Made by a program: the position numbers and the translations under genes
Part shown: positions 1 to 9,058 of the stretch, piece after piece
Layout of the letters: every line of letters begins with the position of its first letter
Numbering within the stretch: position 1 is the stretch's first letter
The notes under the pieces: model-generated
What the model was told of the DNA's origin: nothing
What the model saw: the letters and a program-made list of their open reading frames with translations, nothing else
Database searches by the model: none
Assembly: GCF_010092985.1 (NCBI RefSeq)
Contig: NZ_CP048106.1
Coordinates: 2,170,001-2,234,000 of the forward strand
From: Pontibacter pudoricolor
GTDB lineage: Bacteria; Bacteroidota; Bacteroidia; Cytophagales; Hymenobacteraceae
Direction: 5' to 3'
DNA length: 64,000 nucleotides

Positions 1-494
1 CTTTACGTACATGGAAGCGCTCGTCTACTTCGCTGTTAACTATAAGACCGTAGCCACGGGCGGTATCGGGCATCAGTTGCCAGAAACCTGCTGCCCCGGC
101 CGGCGAAGTTACCTGCCCAAACAGGCTTTCGGCAAGCGCCAGGTAAATAAAATCTTCAGGTATGTCGTTTTCTTTAAGTAAGGCTTTTATCTCAGGCTCG
201 TAGCGCTGCATGCGTTTCAGGCCGAGCAAGGTAGTGGCGTGCAGGTAAGAGTTAACCAGAAGCTCCCGATCCAGGCGCTCTGCTACATCAGGCACATGCA
301 GCGGTACCGGTTCGCCGGCAAAACTAAGCGTGGTAGGCGCAACAGGAGATTTGATAACAGTTGCGTTATTTTCCTCCTCTGCCGAAGCAAACTTATTGCT
401 ACCTGCCGTAATTAGCTGCTGCTGACTAAACAGTTGCAGCCCAACCACTATAATCAGTGTGATGGCGATGTATTTCCAGTTCCGTTGTGCCATA
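1..494 (-). CDS. Lytic murein transglycosylase (MltD/SLT-like), partial
   Basis: The gene starts at 494 and runs off the left edge, so only the first ~164 residues are visible. An N-terminal hydrophobic anchor (ITLIIVVGLQLF) leads into a linker and then the start of an SLT/lysozyme-like domain. The family signature is clear: catalytic Glu in LALAESLFG, then SPAGAAGFWQLMPDTARGYG and the VDER motif. Such enzymes cleave the MurNAc-GlcNAc bond of periplasmic peptidoglycan and leave 1,6-anhydro ends. AGGAGG lies just upstream of the ATG, a strong ribosome site for this phylum. LysM repeats, if present, are outside the window. Confidence 0.9.
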
Positions 495-1029
495 GCTTCC
501 TCCTTCTCTCTACAGAATATTCGTTAAAACGCTCTCCTTAAATTAGTAAAATTTGCAGACCAATCAAAGAGACAACGTCAGAACGAGCTCAACAGTACTT
601 TTATAACTTAAGTTGCCTGATACAATAGTAGGGTTTCTTTTTCGCGGATTAAAACCAGCAGGATTTGGCTTGGGTAGAGCTGTCTCATTCTCTTCACTGT
701 CTCTTTTCGGCGGCGCGGATTAGCACCCCGTATCTAAGTATCAGGACAGATTTGTAATACGACCAGCCCGGAGGCCCAACTATAGATAGTCACGAGCGAG
801 GTCGCTTTCGTCCTGCCTACCGTATTACTTAGAAGTAAACACCCGATAATCCAATTAAGGACAGGTGCGTTTCCTTCTAAAAATTCAGCCTTAAATTTCC
901 TGTCATTCGGTTAAGCATCTTGATGGGCGGAAGGTTAAGCTTTTGCTACTTGCCACCAAGACCCTTCCAGGATGATAAAAAGGGATTGCAATGTAATTGC
1001 TGAACTGTGGAAGGCTTATAGTTGCGCTT
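495..1029. other. Gene-free stretch
   Basis: About 535 bases without a convincing open frame on either strand. It should carry the promoter of the transglycosylase gene, which reads leftward from 494. No tRNA, strong hairpin or repeat was recognised. Confidence 0.4.
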
Positions 1030-1476
1030 TTATCCCTGCAGCTTTCCCGTGATATCTTCTACCAGTTCATCGCTCCACTTACCGGCTATAGTTTCAAATT
1101 CAGCAGGTGTCCAGCGTTGCAGGTATTCTTTTTCGAGCCAGGTGGTATTCTTATCGGGGCCTACAGTATAATTGTCGTGTTCCAGCTTAAAGAGCAGGTC
1201 TTTGGTCATATCAAACGGCTCTACACCCGGCTTATTAAAACCTTCAAGCCTGATCTTTAACCCCAGGTTCTGGATGTTCCCGTTCTCTATAGTTACCTCC
1301 TTTTCATTATCTGCAGGATCTTTGGTCCAGGTATCGAGCAGGCGTTCCAGCGTAAAGTTTTCGAACAGCTCAATAACAGGGGCGATGTTGTTATGTATGT
1401 GTTGTCCCAGTGCAGGAAGTACATCGTTGTACAGTTGCTGGATCGCTTTTTTATCGCGGGCAGGTCGTTCTTCCAT
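1030..1476 (-). CDS. Hypothetical protein, 148 aa
   Basis: A soluble, acidic 148-residue protein with no signal peptide or membrane segment. It has mixed helix/strand character, many Trp and Tyr in the C-terminal half, and the phrase KNTTWLEKEYLQRWTPAEFETIAGKWSDE. I do not recognise the family. It lies 38 bases beyond the stop of the next minus-strand gene upstream (1515-1817), so the two may share a transcript. The antisense frames over this region are shadows. Confidence 0.7.
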   Translation of the reverse strand: MEERPARDKKAIQQLYNDVLPALGQHIHNNIAPVIELFENFTLERLLDTWTKDPADNEKEVTIENGNIQNLGLKIRLEGFNKPGVEPFDMTKDLLFKLEHDNYTVGPDKNTTWLEKEYLQRWTPAEFETIAGKWSDELVEDITGKLQG

Positions 1477-1514
1477 CGTTTTGAATCTATTGTTTTAAGA
1501 ATGATTTAAACAGC

Positions 1515-1817
1515 TTACACCCGTTCTACCACGATATACCTGGCCGAGTAACCGTTGCTTTTGTAAAGTAACTGCAGTGCCGAAATAAAGGACCTGTCAG
1601 CGGAAAAGTAATATGGAGGCGTATGCAGTGGCTGTAAGTAATTTATATACCCGCCCGGGTTAGTACGTTGCAGGTAAGTGCGTACTTCTTTCTCCTGCAC
1701 TTCGGTCAGCGCTTTTGCCAGTACCACACGCTGCAAATACCGCTTCCCGGCCTGCATACTCTGGTAATCCGGGAAAGCATAAAGCCTGTAGTAAGCGCTA
1801 AGTTTTATGGAGTTCAT
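1515..1817 (-). CDS. Hypothetical protein, 100 aa
   Basis: A small basic protein rich in Tyr (YYRLYAFPDYQ, YYFSADRSF, YSARYIVVERV). No signal peptide, membrane helix or known motif was seen. It begins about 50 bases beyond the stop of the REC-kinase gene at 1869-3071 and reads the same way, so it may be the tail of the sensory operon. Function unknown. Confidence 0.65.
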   Translation of the reverse strand: MNSIKLSAYYRLYAFPDYQSMQAGKRYLQRVVLAKALTEVQEKEVRTYLQRTNPGGYINYLQPLHTPPYYFSADRSFISALQLLYKSNGYSARYIVVERV

Positions 1818-1868
1818 AACTATAAGTAGGCCGTACTTTTCTTTGCCGGCAACTATAGCCTAAGGTAG

Positions 1869-3071
1869 TTACTTTAAATAAATGCGGAAAACAGAGCCTT
1901 TACCCAGGTCGCTTTCAAATTCTATATGCCCGTCGCAGTTCTCTACAATGCGCTTCACTATAGCCAGACCAACACCGGTGCCATCCACATGCGAGTGCAG
2001 GCGCTTGAACATGTCAAATACTTTTGCCTGATCTTCTTTTTTAAGGCCAAGGCCATTGTCCTGCACGGTTAGCAACACGCCGCTTTCTACAGGTGTGGCA
2101 GTTACTTTTATTTCAGGTTTGCGGTCTGGAGAACTATACTTTATGGAGTTAGAAACCAGGTTGTAGATAATACTACGCAGGTTCTTTTTAGAAAACAGCA
2201 TTTCCGGTACCTGCGAGAAATCGTCAACTATAGTAGCTTCATACCCCTTTATCAGGTCTTTGATGTTCAGTTTTACGTCTTCGAGTATCTCTTTAAAATT
2301 GGCGGTATCTCTTCCGGCGGCTTCTTCATACTGCACTTTGGCAACTTCTGTCAGGTCCAGCAAGGTGTTTTTAAAGCGGCGCACCGAGTCGTTGATCATA
2401 TCTATAATTGGCGTTACATCCGACAGTTCAAGGTCTTTTTCCTGGAGCGTTTCGTGCAGCGCCTTCATCAGACCTTCTATGTTATTGATAGGGGCTTTCA
2501 GGTCGTGCGAGGCGGTATAAACAAAATTATCGAGGTCCTTATTTACACGGGTAAGCTCTTTGGTGCGCTCTTTCACACGCTCTTCCAGTTCCTGATTTAT
2601 CTCCAGTGTACGCCTATTTACTTTCTCCAGCTCTTTCTTCTGCAGGTAAAACTTTACAAAAGTAGATACCTTGGCTTTAGTGATGTACGGGTGCAGGGGC
2701 TTGAAAAGGAAATCGACAGCACCGGCCTCAAAGCCTTCAATTACGTGGGCATCCTGCTCGTTAATAGCTGTTACAAAAATGATCGGGATATCCCTTGTTT
2801 TAGAAATATCGCGCAGGTAACGAGCCACTTCATAGCCGTTCATGCCCGGCATCTGCACATCCAGCAGTATCAGGGCAAGCTCGTCCTGTAACGCTATTTT
2901 CAAGGCCTCTTCGCCGGAATTAGCAAAAAGATAGGTAATATTTTCATCTTCCTTCGAAAGTAAGCTCTCCAGGCTAACCAGGTTTTCTGCCTTGTCATCC
3001 ACCAACAGAATCTTAACCTGATGCAAGCCAGATTCTAAAGCCAAAGGAGTAAGATGTTGATCAGCGATCAT
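1869..3071 (-). CDS. Response regulator-histidine kinase fusion (REC-coiled coil-HisKA-HATPase)
   Basis: The 400-residue cytoplasmic protein begins with a receiver domain: acidic D25/D26, phospho-acceptor D71 in LLDVQMPGMNG, T101 and K124. A coiled coil (about 140-180) joins it to a HisKA domain with H189 in TASHDLKAPINN, then an HATPase_c domain with the N box (NLVSNSIKYSS) and DNGLGLKKED. Input therefore probably arrives as phosphate on the receiver, not through a sensor of its own. Its first 11 bases overlap the end of the CheB gene, so the two are translationally coupled. It is the last signalling gene of the operon at 1869-8487. Confidence 0.93.
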   Translation of the reverse strand: MIADQHLTPLALESGLHQVKILLVDDKAENLVSLESLLSKEDENITYLFANSGEEALKIALQDELALILLDVQMPGMNGYEVARYLRDISKTRDIPIIFVTAINEQDAHVIEGFEAGAVDFLFKPLHPYITKAKVSTFVKFYLQKKELEKVNRRTLEINQELEERVKERTKELTRVNKDLDNFVYTASHDLKAPINNIEGLMKALHETLQEKDLELSDVTPIIDMINDSVRRFKNTLLDLTEVAKVQYEEAAGRDTANFKEILEDVKLNIKDLIKGYEATIVDDFSQVPEMLFSKKNLRSIIYNLVSNSIKYSSPDRKPEIKVTATPVESGVLLTVQDNGLGLKKEDQAKVFDMFKRLHSHVDGTGVGLAIVKRIVENCDGHIEFESDLGKGSVFRIYLK

Positions 3072-3633
3072 GTAAGGAAAGTAAAAATGCTTGTATTTGA
3101 TCTAACTTCATGACAGTGCAGCCAGGTATAGTTTCGATAGCTGCTAAAGGCATGGTTTCAATTTCAGCCTCATCCGGGTCCTGTACGATCACAGTACCTT
3201 GTTTTTCAAAGATATGCTTTAATCCCGAACTTCCGTCTTTGCTGGCTCCACTTAATAGTACACCTACTGTGTTACGGGCAAATACGTCAGCCGCGCTGGT
3301 AAAGGTAACATCTATCGATGGCCGCGAATAATTTTCAAGTTCCGAGTCATCCAGCGAAAAGGAATGGTCTTTTTCCAGGAGCACATGGTAGTTGGAGGGT
3401 GCCAGGTATACATGGCCCGGGGCAAGCATTTCCTTGTCCTCTACCTCTACTACTTTCAGGGTAATTTTATGCTTAAACACATCCTGCAGGTTTCCGTCAT
3501 GGTTACGCAAGCGGTGCAGCACCAGTATAATGGGTATGCTATAGTTGGCCGGCAGCGCCTTCAGTATAGTTACCGAAGCCTGAATGCCGCCCCAGGAGCC
3601 TCCCATCACAATAACTTTGGTAGCTGTTTCCAT
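3061..3633 (-). CDS. cheB: CheB-type protein-glutamate methylesterase without receiver domain
   Basis: A 190-residue stand-alone CheB catalytic domain. The triad is visible: Ser13 in GGSWGGIQA, His40 in LVLHR, and Asp133 in LLSGASKDGSSGL. Classical CheB carries an N-terminal receiver that gates the esterase; here it is absent, but receiver domains are supplied by both kinases in the same operon. The start abuts the stop of CheR and the end overlaps the next gene. CheB removes methyl groups from receptor glutamates, but no MCP gene is present here, so the substrate may be the operon's own sensor kinase (inference). Confidence 0.93.
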   Translation of the reverse strand: METATKVIVMGGSWGGIQASVTILKALPANYSIPIILVLHRLRNHDGNLQDVFKHKITLKVVEVEDKEMLAPGHVYLAPSNYHVLLEKDHSFSLDDSELENYSRPSIDVTFTSAADVFARNTVGVLLSGASKDGSSGLKHIFEKQGTVIVQDPDEAEIETMPLAAIETIPGCTVMKLDQIQAFLLSLHDR

Positions 3634-4463
3634 CAGTTGATCTTGCGGTAAATCCGGTTATTCTTGTCTACAAAATTATAGTCGCTGCTTATTCCCGACA
3701 TAGCCAAAGTCTCTTTTTTGCCAAGCGCCAGGTAGCCTAAACCAACCATACTCTCATCAAAAAGTTTGAACACCCGCTCCTGTAGTTCCCGGGTAAAGTA
3801 GATCAGCACGTTGCGGCACAGGATCAGGTGAAACTCATTAAATGAGAAATCGGTGGCCAGGTTATGTGGGTAGATGACCACATTTTTTACCAGCGACGAG
3901 TCGAACTTTACGCTGCCATAGTTGCTGCTGTAGTAGCTCGAAAACTCCTGTTTACCGCCGGCTGCATAATAACCTGCCGTATAATTCGGCATGTTAGCTG
4001 CCGAAAATATACCTGCTTTTGCCTGTTTCAGTACTTTCTGGTTTATATCGGTTGCGTAGATCTTGGTACGGTCCAGCAGTCCTTCTTCTTTTAAAAGTAT
4101 AGCCAGCGAGAAAAGCTCTTCGCCGCTAGAACAACCCGCATCCCAGATCTTAATAAACGGATACGTACTCAAAATAGGCAACACATTCTCGCGCAATGAC
4201 AGGAAGAACGATGGGTCACGGAACATCTCGGTAACATTCACGGTGATCTCCTGCAGGAAATTCTCAAAAAAATAGCTGTCCGAGAATAGTTCTTTCCGCA
4301 AGGCTTCCATTGAGGTTAAGTGCTTCTGAGACAGAAACCGTTTTATCCTTCGGTACACCGATGCCCGCGCATACCCACTGAAATCATACCCGTACTGTGT
4401 ATGTATCTCTTTGATAAGCTCCTCTACGTCCTGCTCAAAATGCGCTTCGTTCTCAAGCTTCAT
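3633..4463 (-). CDS. cheR: CheR-type protein-glutamate methyltransferase
   Basis: A 276-residue SAM-dependent methyltransferase. The N-terminal helical domain holds the CheR signature (EITVNVTEMFRDPSFF, about 72-87). The SAM-binding loop is DAGCSSGEELFSLA (about 108-121), and LILCRNVLIYF near 215-225 is the family's hallmark motif. CheR transfers methyl groups to receptor glutamates. Start and stop overlap or abut neighbouring genes, so expression is tightly coupled with the hybrid kinase upstream and CheB downstream. Confidence 0.95.
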   Translation of the reverse strand: MKLENEAHFEQDVEELIKEIHTQYGYDFSGYARASVYRRIKRFLSQKHLTSMEALRKELFSDSYFFENFLQEITVNVTEMFRDPSFFLSLRENVLPILSTYPFIKIWDAGCSSGEELFSLAILLKEEGLLDRTKIYATDINQKVLKQAKAGIFSAANMPNYTAGYYAAGGKQEFSSYYSSNYGSVKFDSSLVKNVVIYPHNLATDFSFNEFHLILCRNVLIYFTRELQERVFKLFDESMVGLGYLALGKKETLAMSGISSDYNFVDKNNRIYRKIN

Positions 4464-7400
4464 ACAGCCATACCCGCATTAAGGTGAGTAACTTGTCGGT
4501 ATCTACTGGTTTAGGTATATAATCTGAGGCACCTGCTTCCAGGCACTTCTCCTTGTCTTCTTTCATGGCTTTCGCGGTTAGCGCTATTATTGGCAGCTGC
4601 TTAAAACGAGAAATAGCCCTGATTCGTTTTGTTGCTTCTATACCGTCCATTTCCGGCATCATCACATCCATCAGTACTATGTCAACACCCTTCTCCAATT
4701 CTAGCTTCTGTAATGCCTCTTTGCCATCGTAGGCCACTACCACCTCCATGCCGTGCAGTTCCAGCAGGCTGCTCAGCGAGTAAATATTGCGCACATCATC
4801 GTCAACTACCAGCACTTTCTTATCACGCAGCACTTCTTCCGGCACGTGCAGCTTCATCTTAAACTCCTTGCCCGACGGCAGCTTCTGGTTTACCTTGTGC
4901 AGGAACAGCTGTACTTCATCCAGCAAACGCAGGTATGAGTATTCGTTTTTAATGATGATGGTGTTAGCAAATTCCTTGAGGGCAGTTTCTTCTTCCTCGT
5001 TCAGGTCTTTACCCGAATAGATGATGATCGGAATATCAGAAAGCCCGGTCTGCGATTTGATCTTTTTCATCCAGTCGTAGCCTTTCATGCCCGGCAGGTT
5101 GAGGTCAAGTATTATGCAATCCACTTTCTGTTTGGCCAGTACCTGTTCCGCTTCTTCGGCAGAGTAAGCCGAAGTAGATTTAAGGCCATGCGCCAGCAAT
5201 AGTTCAGATACAGCCCTGTTCTCGATCTCATTATCTTCCACGGTCAGGATGTTCTCGATAGACGCCCCGGACGCAGTAGAGATAGAGGTGAAGGCTTTGT
5301 TAAGCATTTCAAGTGTAACCGGTTTTGGCAGATACTCTTCATTATTGCCATGTTCGCCTATCACCTCCTTGTCGTAAGCCGACATGACGTGTACGTTTAT
5401 GTGGCGCAGCTCTTTATCATCCCGCACCTGTCGCAGCACATCCCAGCCACTTACATCCGGCAACTGAATATCGAGCAGCATGGCATCGGGCTTGGTTTGG
5501 CGGGCCAGTTTAAGACCATCGCTTCCGGTATAGGCCTGGTGTACTTTAAAGTTTTTGGCGGCAGCAAAATCAGCCAAAATATCACTAAAGCCTTTGTCGT
5601 CTTCCACGATCAGTACAGAGATATCTTTCTTACCTTGCTGCTCCATTTTGTGGAATACCTGATCCAGGCCATCCAGTTTACTTTCCTGCCTGTTAGGTGT
5701 TGCAAAACTGGTTGCTTCAACTCTCCTGGTCAGTTCCGGTTGTTTGGCTGTTAGCGTTTGGGGCACTCTTGGCAGGTATAAGGTAAAGGTACTGCCTTTG
5801 CCCGGCTCACTTTCAAGTATAACTTCACCGCCAAGTAAGGTTGCCAATTCTTTGCTTATAGTTAGCCCCAGGCCGGTTCCGCCATACTTGCGCGTCGTGG
5901 ATGTATCTGCCTGCTGGAAGGCCTCGAATACCACATCCTGTTTCTCTTTTGGGATGCCTATACCTGTATCGCGCACCGCAAAAGCTACGATATCTGTTTG
6001 CTCACGCAATTGCTCCGACCTGAATTTAGGCCTGCTTGTAACCGGGTAAATGGCCAGTTCCACTTCGCCGCCCTGCTCTGTAAACTTCATGGCATTGCCG
6101 ATGAAATTCTTCAGGATCTGCTCTAACCGGAAACGGTCTGTAACTATAGTATCGAAACTGCCCGGCGTGTATGTTTCTTTAAAATGAATCTTCTTTTTGG
6201 CAGCCATTTCGCGGAACATCGGCTCCATCGAAAGGTCTTCCAGTTTCACTTCGTCCGTCTCCAGCTTAATCATACCCGACTCTATCTTCGACAGGTCCAG
6301 TATTTCGTTTATCAGTTTCAGCAGGTCGTTACCGGATTTGTGAATGATCTGGGCATGGTCGATCTGTTTTGTAGATAAGGTGTTCTCGGTATTATCGGCA
6401 AGCAACCTCGAAAGGATAAGTATAGAGTTTAGCGGCGTGCGCAATTCGTGGCTCATGTTGGCCAGGAAATCACTCTTATACTTGCTCACCGTTTCAACCT
6501 GCTGTATCTTCAGTTCAATGGCTTCACGGGCATCTTCCAGCGCTTTGTTCTTACCACTCAGGGCTTCGTACTGTTCTTCCAGCAGCTGTGCTTTCTCCTC
6601 CAGTTCGGCGTTCTTTTCCTGCAGCTCTTCCTGGTTTACACGCAGCTCTTCTTCCGATGCTTTCAGTTCGGCATTCAGCTGGCGTAGCTCTTCCTGCTGT
6701 GTTTCCAGTTCTTCGGCCTGGCTCTGTGTTTCGTAAAGCAGTTCCTGTGTTTGCAGGTGTGCTTTTAAGGTAAAGATCAGTACCGAAATGCGTTCGGCGG
6801 CAGAGTCGAGCAGGCGGCGCTTCACCTCGTTGTAAGCCTGACGAGAGGCAAGCTCCAACGCTCCGACTATAGTATTGCCAAAGTATAGCGGCAGAATAAT
6901 TACAGTCGCAGGTTCGATATCTGAAAGACCTGTCCGGATGCGCAGATATTCCTCCGGCACCTGCTCCAGTACTTTTACTTTTCGTTCCTTAACGGCCTGC
7001 CCTACTTTTCCATTGCCGATCTCGAAAGAAGGAAGTTGGTCTTTGTTCTGTTGCACGCCATAACCGGCAACCGGCTGTAGTTTTCCTGCATCGTTGTGTA
7101 AGTATAGTACACCAGTATCAGAATCGGTATAGTTGCAGAGATAGGAAAGCGCAAGCGATGACACTCTTTCCAGGGAATCTTCGCCACCCATCAGGTTACT
7201 AAGCTCGGCCACGCCTGTCAGTACCCAGTTACGGTTGGCATTTTCTGTCGTGAAGGTTTGCAGGTTATCCTTCATGTCCCTGATGGCGTAGCTCAGCACA
7301 TCTTCCTCGCTCTGCACCGCCACTTCCACATCGTACCTGCCCTGCCCTATGGCCTGTGCCACCTGCGACAGTGAAACCGTTTTATTCAGTACACCCCGGA

Positions 7401-8487
7401 AAGACGAAGCCACACTGCCAATTTCATCCCTGCTGTTAATATCTATAGTTACATCTGTAGCGCCCAGTTTAATGCGGTCGGCAGCCGTTTTAAGTATAGA
7501 GAGCGAGTTTGATATAAGATTGATGATGTAAAATGAAAGTAAACCTGTAAGGCCGAGTATAAGCAGCATCCCGATCACTAGTAGCGTCATGGTCTGCTCT
7601 TTCTGAACGATCTCTTGATTTACCTGTTCCTTAATTCTACCTATGAGCTGCATTTCTGCTACTCTAAAGTCTTCTATACTTCTGGTAAATAAATTAAAGG
7701 CAGTTGTAGTGCTATAGTTTGACAGGTCAAGATTGGGATTCTCCTCGATGTCCTGCACAATTCCTAACACTTTTTTATAGTTCTCAGAAGCCACAATCTT
7801 TTGCACATCTGCTAGAGACGTCGCATCCGCATATCTTGCAAAATCCTCCAGAGATGTTTCATAGAATGTGTACTGGCTGTGCAGTTGCGCAAAGTTCTTG
7901 TACGAAAAACCCTTCTCCTGAATAGCCATCATCAGCAGGCTTCTGATCCTGGCCAGTTGTATCTTGGCCTCCGCCAGATCTTTGAAACTTGTTAGCTGCT
8001 TTCCGATCGCCAGATTACGAACGCTTCCTGAAGTTGCATCCATCCTGTTCAGAAAATCAAAGATCAAATCAGTAGAATACTGCCTGAAATCTGCAACATC
8101 CAGCTTCTTTTGGTCCAGGTCGTTACGGTATCTTCTGATTTCATCCAGTTTAGACAGTTCGGGCAGCATTAATCCTGAAGCCAGCAAAAACTCTTTCAGG
8201 TCGCGTTCTGCCGCATCTGTTAAATGTCGTTGTGATTTTGCCTCAACCAGGAACGCAGCATCGCCATTAGCTGCTACCAGAATACGTGCCCGCTCTTTCT
8301 GAAAAGCATGTATCAGCGTTGATAATTTTTCAGTCCTCTCCAGCTGTATAGCTTCCTGCTTCAGTTGTTCGTTCTCTTCTATCTCGATGCTGATCGTAGT
8401 AACGACAAAGTATATAAGCGGAAAAAATAACAGAGAGAGCAGCAGCAACAGCTTATCTCTGATCTTTAAATTTCTAAGGATGTTCAT
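4453..8487 (-). CDS. Membrane hybrid histidine kinase with three receiver domains
   Basis: A 1344-residue inner-membrane sensor. TM1 (about 12-30) is followed by a ~270-residue helical periplasmic region resembling a NIT-type (nitrate/nitrite sensing-like) domain, then TM2 (about 302-325) and a HAMP linker. A GAF domain (about 430-575), a long Gln/Glu-rich coiled coil and HisKA (SHELRTPLNSILILSRLL) follow, then HATPase_c with DTGIGIPKEKQD and GGTGLGLTIS. The C-terminus has three receivers with phospho-acceptors in MLLDIQLP, IILDLNLPG and VLMDVMMPE. It is first in an operon with CheR, CheB and a REC-kinase, suggesting a methylation-tuned phosphorelay. The ligand is unknown. Confidence 0.95.
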   Translation of the reverse strand: MNILRNLKIRDKLLLLLSLLFFPLIYFVVTTISIEIEENEQLKQEAIQLERTEKLSTLIHAFQKERARILVAANGDAAFLVEAKSQRHLTDAAERDLKEFLLASGLMLPELSKLDEIRRYRNDLDQKKLDVADFRQYSTDLIFDFLNRMDATSGSVRNLAIGKQLTSFKDLAEAKIQLARIRSLLMMAIQEKGFSYKNFAQLHSQYTFYETSLEDFARYADATSLADVQKIVASENYKKVLGIVQDIEENPNLDLSNYSTTTAFNLFTRSIEDFRVAEMQLIGRIKEQVNQEIVQKEQTMTLLVIGMLLILGLTGLLSFYIINLISNSLSILKTAADRIKLGATDVTIDINSRDEIGSVASSFRGVLNKTVSLSQVAQAIGQGRYDVEVAVQSEEDVLSYAIRDMKDNLQTFTTENANRNWVLTGVAELSNLMGGEDSLERVSSLALSYLCNYTDSDTGVLYLHNDAGKLQPVAGYGVQQNKDQLPSFEIGNGKVGQAVKERKVKVLEQVPEEYLRIRTGLSDIEPATVIILPLYFGNTIVGALELASRQAYNEVKRRLLDSAAERISVLIFTLKAHLQTQELLYETQSQAEELETQQEELRQLNAELKASEEELRVNQEELQEKNAELEEKAQLLEEQYEALSGKNKALEDAREAIELKIQQVETVSKYKSDFLANMSHELRTPLNSILILSRLLADNTENTLSTKQIDHAQIIHKSGNDLLKLINEILDLSKIESGMIKLETDEVKLEDLSMEPMFREMAAKKKIHFKETYTPGSFDTIVTDRFRLEQILKNFIGNAMKFTEQGGEVELAIYPVTSRPKFRSEQLREQTDIVAFAVRDTGIGIPKEKQDVVFEAFQQADTSTTRKYGGTGLGLTISKELATLLGGEVILESEPGKGSTFTLYLPRVPQTLTAKQPELTRRVEATSFATPNRQESKLDGLDQVFHKMEQQGKKDISVLIVEDDKGFSDILADFAAAKNFKVHQAYTGSDGLKLARQTKPDAMLLDIQLPDVSGWDVLRQVRDDKELRHINVHVMSAYDKEVIGEHGNNEEYLPKPVTLEMLNKAFTSISTASGASIENILTVEDNEIENRAVSELLLAHGLKSTSAYSAEEAEQVLAKQKVDCIILDLNLPGMKGYDWMKKIKSQTGLSDIPIIIYSGKDLNEEEETALKEFANTIIIKNEYSYLRLLDEVQLFLHKVNQKLPSGKEFKMKLHVPEEVLRDKKVLVVDDDVRNIYSLSSLLELHGMEVVVAYDGKEALQKLELEKGVDIVLMDVMMPEMDGIEATKRIRAISRFKQLPIIALTAKAMKEDKEKCLEAGASDYIPKPVDTDKLLTLMRVWLYEA

Positions 8488-9058
8488 CTAGGGTGGTTAA
8501 ATTCAGGCTAATAAGATCAACAGACCCGCAAATTAACAAATTGCACTCATAAACTTCCAATATTCAGATTTATAGCATTAGAAATGACAGGACAAAGTAA
8601 TTTAAAGGCATAACCAGAGTCAGCTTGTTATTTATGTCTGTTAATGCCTTTAAAATAACCCTAAATGTTATTGTATGTTTTTAGGGAAAGTACCTACCAT
8701 AAAACAGCCTGAACTTCCCTTGTGCAGAAGTTACAAAGTTGTTGATCTATAGATTCTGGCTTTTTGTTTCTGAAGGTTAGCGCGTTTCGGTTCGCTCAAG
8801 AACGGTATAAGTCATTCCAATTTACTCCCCATAGGTTTTAATACTCTTACCTTTAAGCAACATACCTATACTAGTTTTTATTTCTATAATACATTTTTTT
8901 TAAAGCCTAACACTTACTAAAACGTATTCTATTATAAGCCCTTACCTACTAAAGCATTCATTATCAATCAACTAAGGCACTCTAATTGCCTGCCACTCTG
9001 GCAGGAGTAATACGTTTGATTGTATCAATAAACACTTACACAACAACACTTAGCAGCT
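8488..9058. promoter_or_regulatory. Divergent intergenic region between kinase operon and SBBP gene
   Basis: A 570-base AT-rich spacer between two divergent genes, so it must hold both promoters. One clear structure is a perfect 7-bp inverted repeat, CCTGCCA-CTC-TGGCAGG, at 8989-9005, about 54 bases before the ATG at 9059. It could be an operator or a structure in the leader. No unambiguous Bacteroidota -33/-7 pair could be fixed by eye. Confidence 0.4.

Noticed and set aside
3110..3331. Plus-strand frames across the sensory operon (also at 2454-2891, 5350-5754 and others)
   Set aside because: They are antisense shadows of well-supported kinase, CheB and CheR genes.
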